A DNA stretch of 64,000 nucleotides from Aspergillus flavus (taxonomy: Eukaryota; Ascomycota; Eurotiomycetes; Eurotiales; Aspergillaceae). Below are positions 61,584 to 64,000 of the stretch, piece after piece. Below the pieces are notes generated by a model. That model saw only the letters and a program-made list of their open reading frames with translations. It made no database searches and was not told the origin of the DNA. Location of the stretch: assembly GCF_009017415.1 (NCBI RefSeq), contig NC_092408.1, positions 3,348,001-3,412,000 of the forward strand, in the 5' to 3' direction. Numbering within the stretch: position 1 is the first letter of the stretch; each line of letters opens with the position of its first letter. Made by a program: the position numbers and the translations under genes.

Positions 61584-62131
61584 TCTACTTGACATCCTAC
61601 AACTTAAGCCACTATATCAAGCAGTCTATGCAGTGCCCAGAAACTTGATATCTATGTTGTGGCCCACAGCTACTAGTGTGTATACTAAACTTACACTTAC
61701 GAACAGAAGCGTCACGAGATAACCTTCCAAAAAGGAACAGATCAAACAGCATCGGGAGATTGTCATAACTCTTTAGAGCCGTTGTAGGCATATGATTCAC
61801 AAATACTTCTATAACAGCATGTCAATTCTCACCTCTCACCGTGTAGTCTGCCTTCCAGTCCTCACACACTCGTTTGACCATTGTGGCCCATCAACGATAT
61901 GTGATCTGCTCTGTGGATAGCCTCCACCCTAACCTCTTACTCAACATTCATTGCACGATACCCTTCTCGCCAACAGCTACCAGCTTTCAATCTCCACAGA
62001 TCACGATTTCCTTGCCTTGGAATGAAAATTTCAAGGTGGACCATGGTTTGTGTGTAACGTCTTCCCCTGCATATTGCAGACAGCCGTCTACAACCTCCTT
62101 TTCACCTCAACCCCCCTGTATCTACAGCAAA
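61584..62131. other. Intergenic region
   Basis: Upstream of the amylase-like ORF. The frame is open for about 250 nt before the chosen ATG but shows no protein-like character. Nothing else seen. Confidence 0.4.
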
Positions 62132-62839
62132 ATGGCATTTGCACAGAAATTAACACACTGGATCTGCGCTGTATCGGCCCTAACTCTACTCTTACCAGCT
62201 CTGGCAGCAGACACAGAAGCCTGGAAGTCACGATCCATTTATCAGGCCATGACAGATAGCTTTGCACGCACGGATGGATCTAAGACTCACGCCTGTAATA
62301 TAACAGCAGGGCTATACTGCGGCGGAACCTGGAGAGGGATGATTGATCGTCTCGATCACATTGAAGACATGGGCTTCGATGCTGTGATGGTATCCCCAAT
62401 CGTTAAGAAGATCGAGGGTCGTGTCTCGTACGGAGAAGCCTACCATGGCTACTGGGTTCAGGATATGTACGCACTCAACCCGCACTTCGGGTCCAGTGAG
62501 GACTTGCTTGACCTGAGCAAGGCGCTTCATGATTGTGGCATATTTCTCATGACGGATACTGTTATTAATAGCATGGCCTATATCACCAACGGGACGAGTC
62601 CGGAGGGTAATATCAACTTTACCAGGTTAAACCCTTTTGATGACCCCAAATACTTCCACTCATACTGCGAGATTACGGACTATGATGACTATCCTCTTGC
62701 TCGAAAGTGCTGGACGGGAGATGACATTGTTCCTCTTCCAGATTTGAAAATGGAGGATAAGGTAGTCCAGACTATGTTGGAGAAGTGGATCAAGGAGACA
62801 ATGGGAAAGACGAGATTTTTGTCTAAATATACTGTTTGA
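62132..62839 (+). pseudogene. Truncated GH13 alpha-amylase, AgtA/AmyD-like
   Basis: The ORF has 235 residues; full-length fungal enzymes have about 480-560. A signal peptide covers residues about 1-25 (ICAVSALTLLLPALAAD). The sequence then follows secreted GH13 alpha-amylases closely: SIYQAMTDSFARTDGS, YCGGTWRGMIDRLDHI, GEAYHGYWVQDMYALN. Conserved region I reads DTVINS where Taka-amylase has DVVANH, so the substrate-binding histidine is lost. Replacement of that histidine is a known mark of the GPI-anchored AgtA-type glucanotransferases. The ORF stops right after FLSKYTV, where the nucleophile block (DGLRID-type) should begin, so the nucleophile, acid/base and third carboxylate are all absent. 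No further amylase sequence is visible downstream. Probably a decayed gene; a short secreted product cannot be excluded. Confidence 0.8.
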
Positions 62840-63437
62840 GAGCATTATACTAGATAGATATGTGCAAGTGTGATTTGCACGTACATGTCTTTCGCTTCGA
62901 GCGAGAAAGTGACTTCTACACAGATAGTAGATGACCGTGCTATTCATAATTGGCGAAGTGAATGATGAACTACACCATAACTGAGGAATACCAGGAATTC
63001 TTTTTTCTTTTTCTTTTTTTTCAGAGAAATATTTATTATTTGAGAGGAGCGGAGATATTACTTCCATCTCTAGACGTCTGAAATGACATTCAGATATCTT
63101 TGCTGTGACTTCATGCCAAATTGATTTTAGAATCAGTTTGCCGACCCTGGGATTCAGCAGAAGTGGCTAAAATGTCCCACAGAACGAGTTATGCATGTGA
63201 GGCGGGCGACGAGCAGCCACCAAGCAGCTATCTCATGCAAATATAATACATAAGGAAGTCAACAAATTGCGATAAAAAGCGAGGCCAAATTAAATTCACT
63301 TTCCTCCAAGATTACCTCCCAGTGTCATGGCTTCGTTGTGGAGTGAGATGAAACTGGTGTTTCATTTCGTGCCATTTGTGGCCTTGTCGCTGATCAAGGG
63401 TTGCCCAGTCCATTTAGACGCGTCTTGATGCAGTAGC
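62840..63437. other. Convergent intergenic region
   Basis: Between the truncated amylase and the GHITM-like gene. I looked for a lost amylase 3' half and saw none. AT-rich, with a T-rich run near 63001-63021. Confidence 0.5.
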
Positions 63438-64000
63438 TTATTTCCTGTTGTTGCGCTGCATGGCCAAAATCTGGACCATACGGATGAAGATGTTAATGAA
63501 GTCAAGCTCGAGGCTGATGCTCTCGTTCACAACATCCCTCCGGATAAGGCCCCTCTCAGCCATACGCGAGTGGTGCAGGACCTTCTGCACATCGTAGAGT
63601 GTGAAACCACCGAAGACAGCAAGGCCTCCATACAGCCAGATCTTCTCAGACCACATTAAGGTGCGGGTGGCGGTAGCGGGGAGGACAAGAGGAGCGAGAC
63701 CAGAAAGAGCGACGATAGTCACACCGGCGAGCAGGGGAGCACCAAGGTACAGATACTTGTCCTGCTTAGCAGTAGCACCGACGAAAGCAATAGAGCCCAT
63801 CATTCCAACAGTGTAAAGACCAGCACGAGCAAGCAGAGCGGGGTGCATGAACATTAAAGGCGAGAGGAGGGCTGCCTGGGTGACGTTGAAAGCAGTCCAG
63901 AGACCGTACTTAGCCAAGTAGCTGGGTGTCTGTTAGCCAATTCCTTGCAAAATAGGCCAGAGAGACAGGGGGGAAAATTACTTACTTGTCGGGAGAAGTG
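63438..64000 (-). CDS. GHITM/Bax-inhibitor-1-like membrane protein (partial, runs off right edge)
   Basis: Exons 63921..63438 and 63986 to beyond the window; the intron (64 nt, GTAAGT, ACCCAG) joins SPDN to YLAKYGLW in frame. The visible part has about five hydrophobic segments (LLSPLMFMHPALLARAGLY, LYLGAPLLAGVTIVALSGLA, IWLYGGLAVFGGFTLYDV) and the BI-1 family end DVVNESISLELDFINIFIRM. The FTLYDVQKVLHHSR motif and overall pattern match the mitochondrial GHITM/MICS1 branch, which in animals is an inner-membrane protein tied to cristae structure and ion exchange. The function in fungi is inferred. The N-terminus, including any presequence, is outside the window. Confidence 0.85.

Noticed and set aside
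62840..63420. A hidden 3' half of the amylase as a downstream exon.
   Set aside because: None of the plus-strand frames shows the DGLRID, catalytic Glu or third Asp blocks.

Overview
The window is nuclear DNA of a filamentous ascomycete, most likely Aspergillus or a close relative in the Eurotiales. The genes carry short 40-150 nt introns with GTAAGT/GTATGT donors and CTAAC/CTGAC-like branch sites. There are two Zn2Cys6 regulators, a 14-3-3 protein of 261 residues, and a class I histone deacetylase (685 residues) with the long acidic tail of Aspergillus RpdA. There is no bacterial-style operon, rRNA, convincing tRNA, CRISPR array or intact transposon.

Layout from left to right. 0-14 kb: a Leu3/War1-like Zn2Cys6 regulator (cut by the left edge); a DUF1399-type glycine-rich protein with a Gly/Cys tail; a 67-residue LEA-like stress protein whose gene seems to contain a 6-nt exon; an F-box/beta-propeller protein ending in a CaaX box; and a second Zn2Cys6 regulator carrying a probable +1 frameshift. 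14-24 kb: a housekeeping block with tim50, a 2EXR/F-box-like gene, rpn11, rpdA and the ribosomal protein gene rpl23 (uL14). 24-45 kb: a Ted1/Cdc1-type GPI-remodelling phosphoesterase with a KKXX tail, a Boi-type SH3-SAM-PH polarity protein, an SP-RING (MIZ) SUMO-ligase-like protein, an acidic-phenylalanine (aftiphilin/Laa2-like) trafficking protein, nucleoporin nsp1, the mitochondrial F1-ATPase inhibitor and the 14-3-3 gene. 45-64 kb: gene-poor, with a SCOC-like coiled-coil protein, about 7.4 kb without a recognisable gene, a secreted GH76 mannanase-like enzyme, Y14/RBM8, an unrecognised ORF, a truncated AgtA-type alpha-amylase, and a GHITM/Bax-inhibitor-like mitochondrial membrane protein cut by the right edge.

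Most neighbouring genes are divergent pairs sharing a promoter (rpn11/rpdA, tim50/2EXR, Laa2-like/nsp1, inhibitor/14-3-3, Boi/MIZ, F-box/regulator) or convergent pairs. They belong to separate core processes: protein import, proteasome, chromatin, translation, nuclear transport, polarity, trafficking and cell wall. I see no biosynthetic cluster or defence system linking them. The exon models were worked out by hand from splice signals, reading-frame continuity and family motifs; total coding length is divisible by three for every complete spliced model except the frameshifted regulator. The most unusual items are the 6-nt exon, the CaaX-tailed F-box protein, the three-unit repeat in the trafficking protein, the frameshift in the second regulator, the amylase truncated just before its catalytic nucleophile, and an abrupt A/C-rich to G/T-rich strand switch between two convergent genes.
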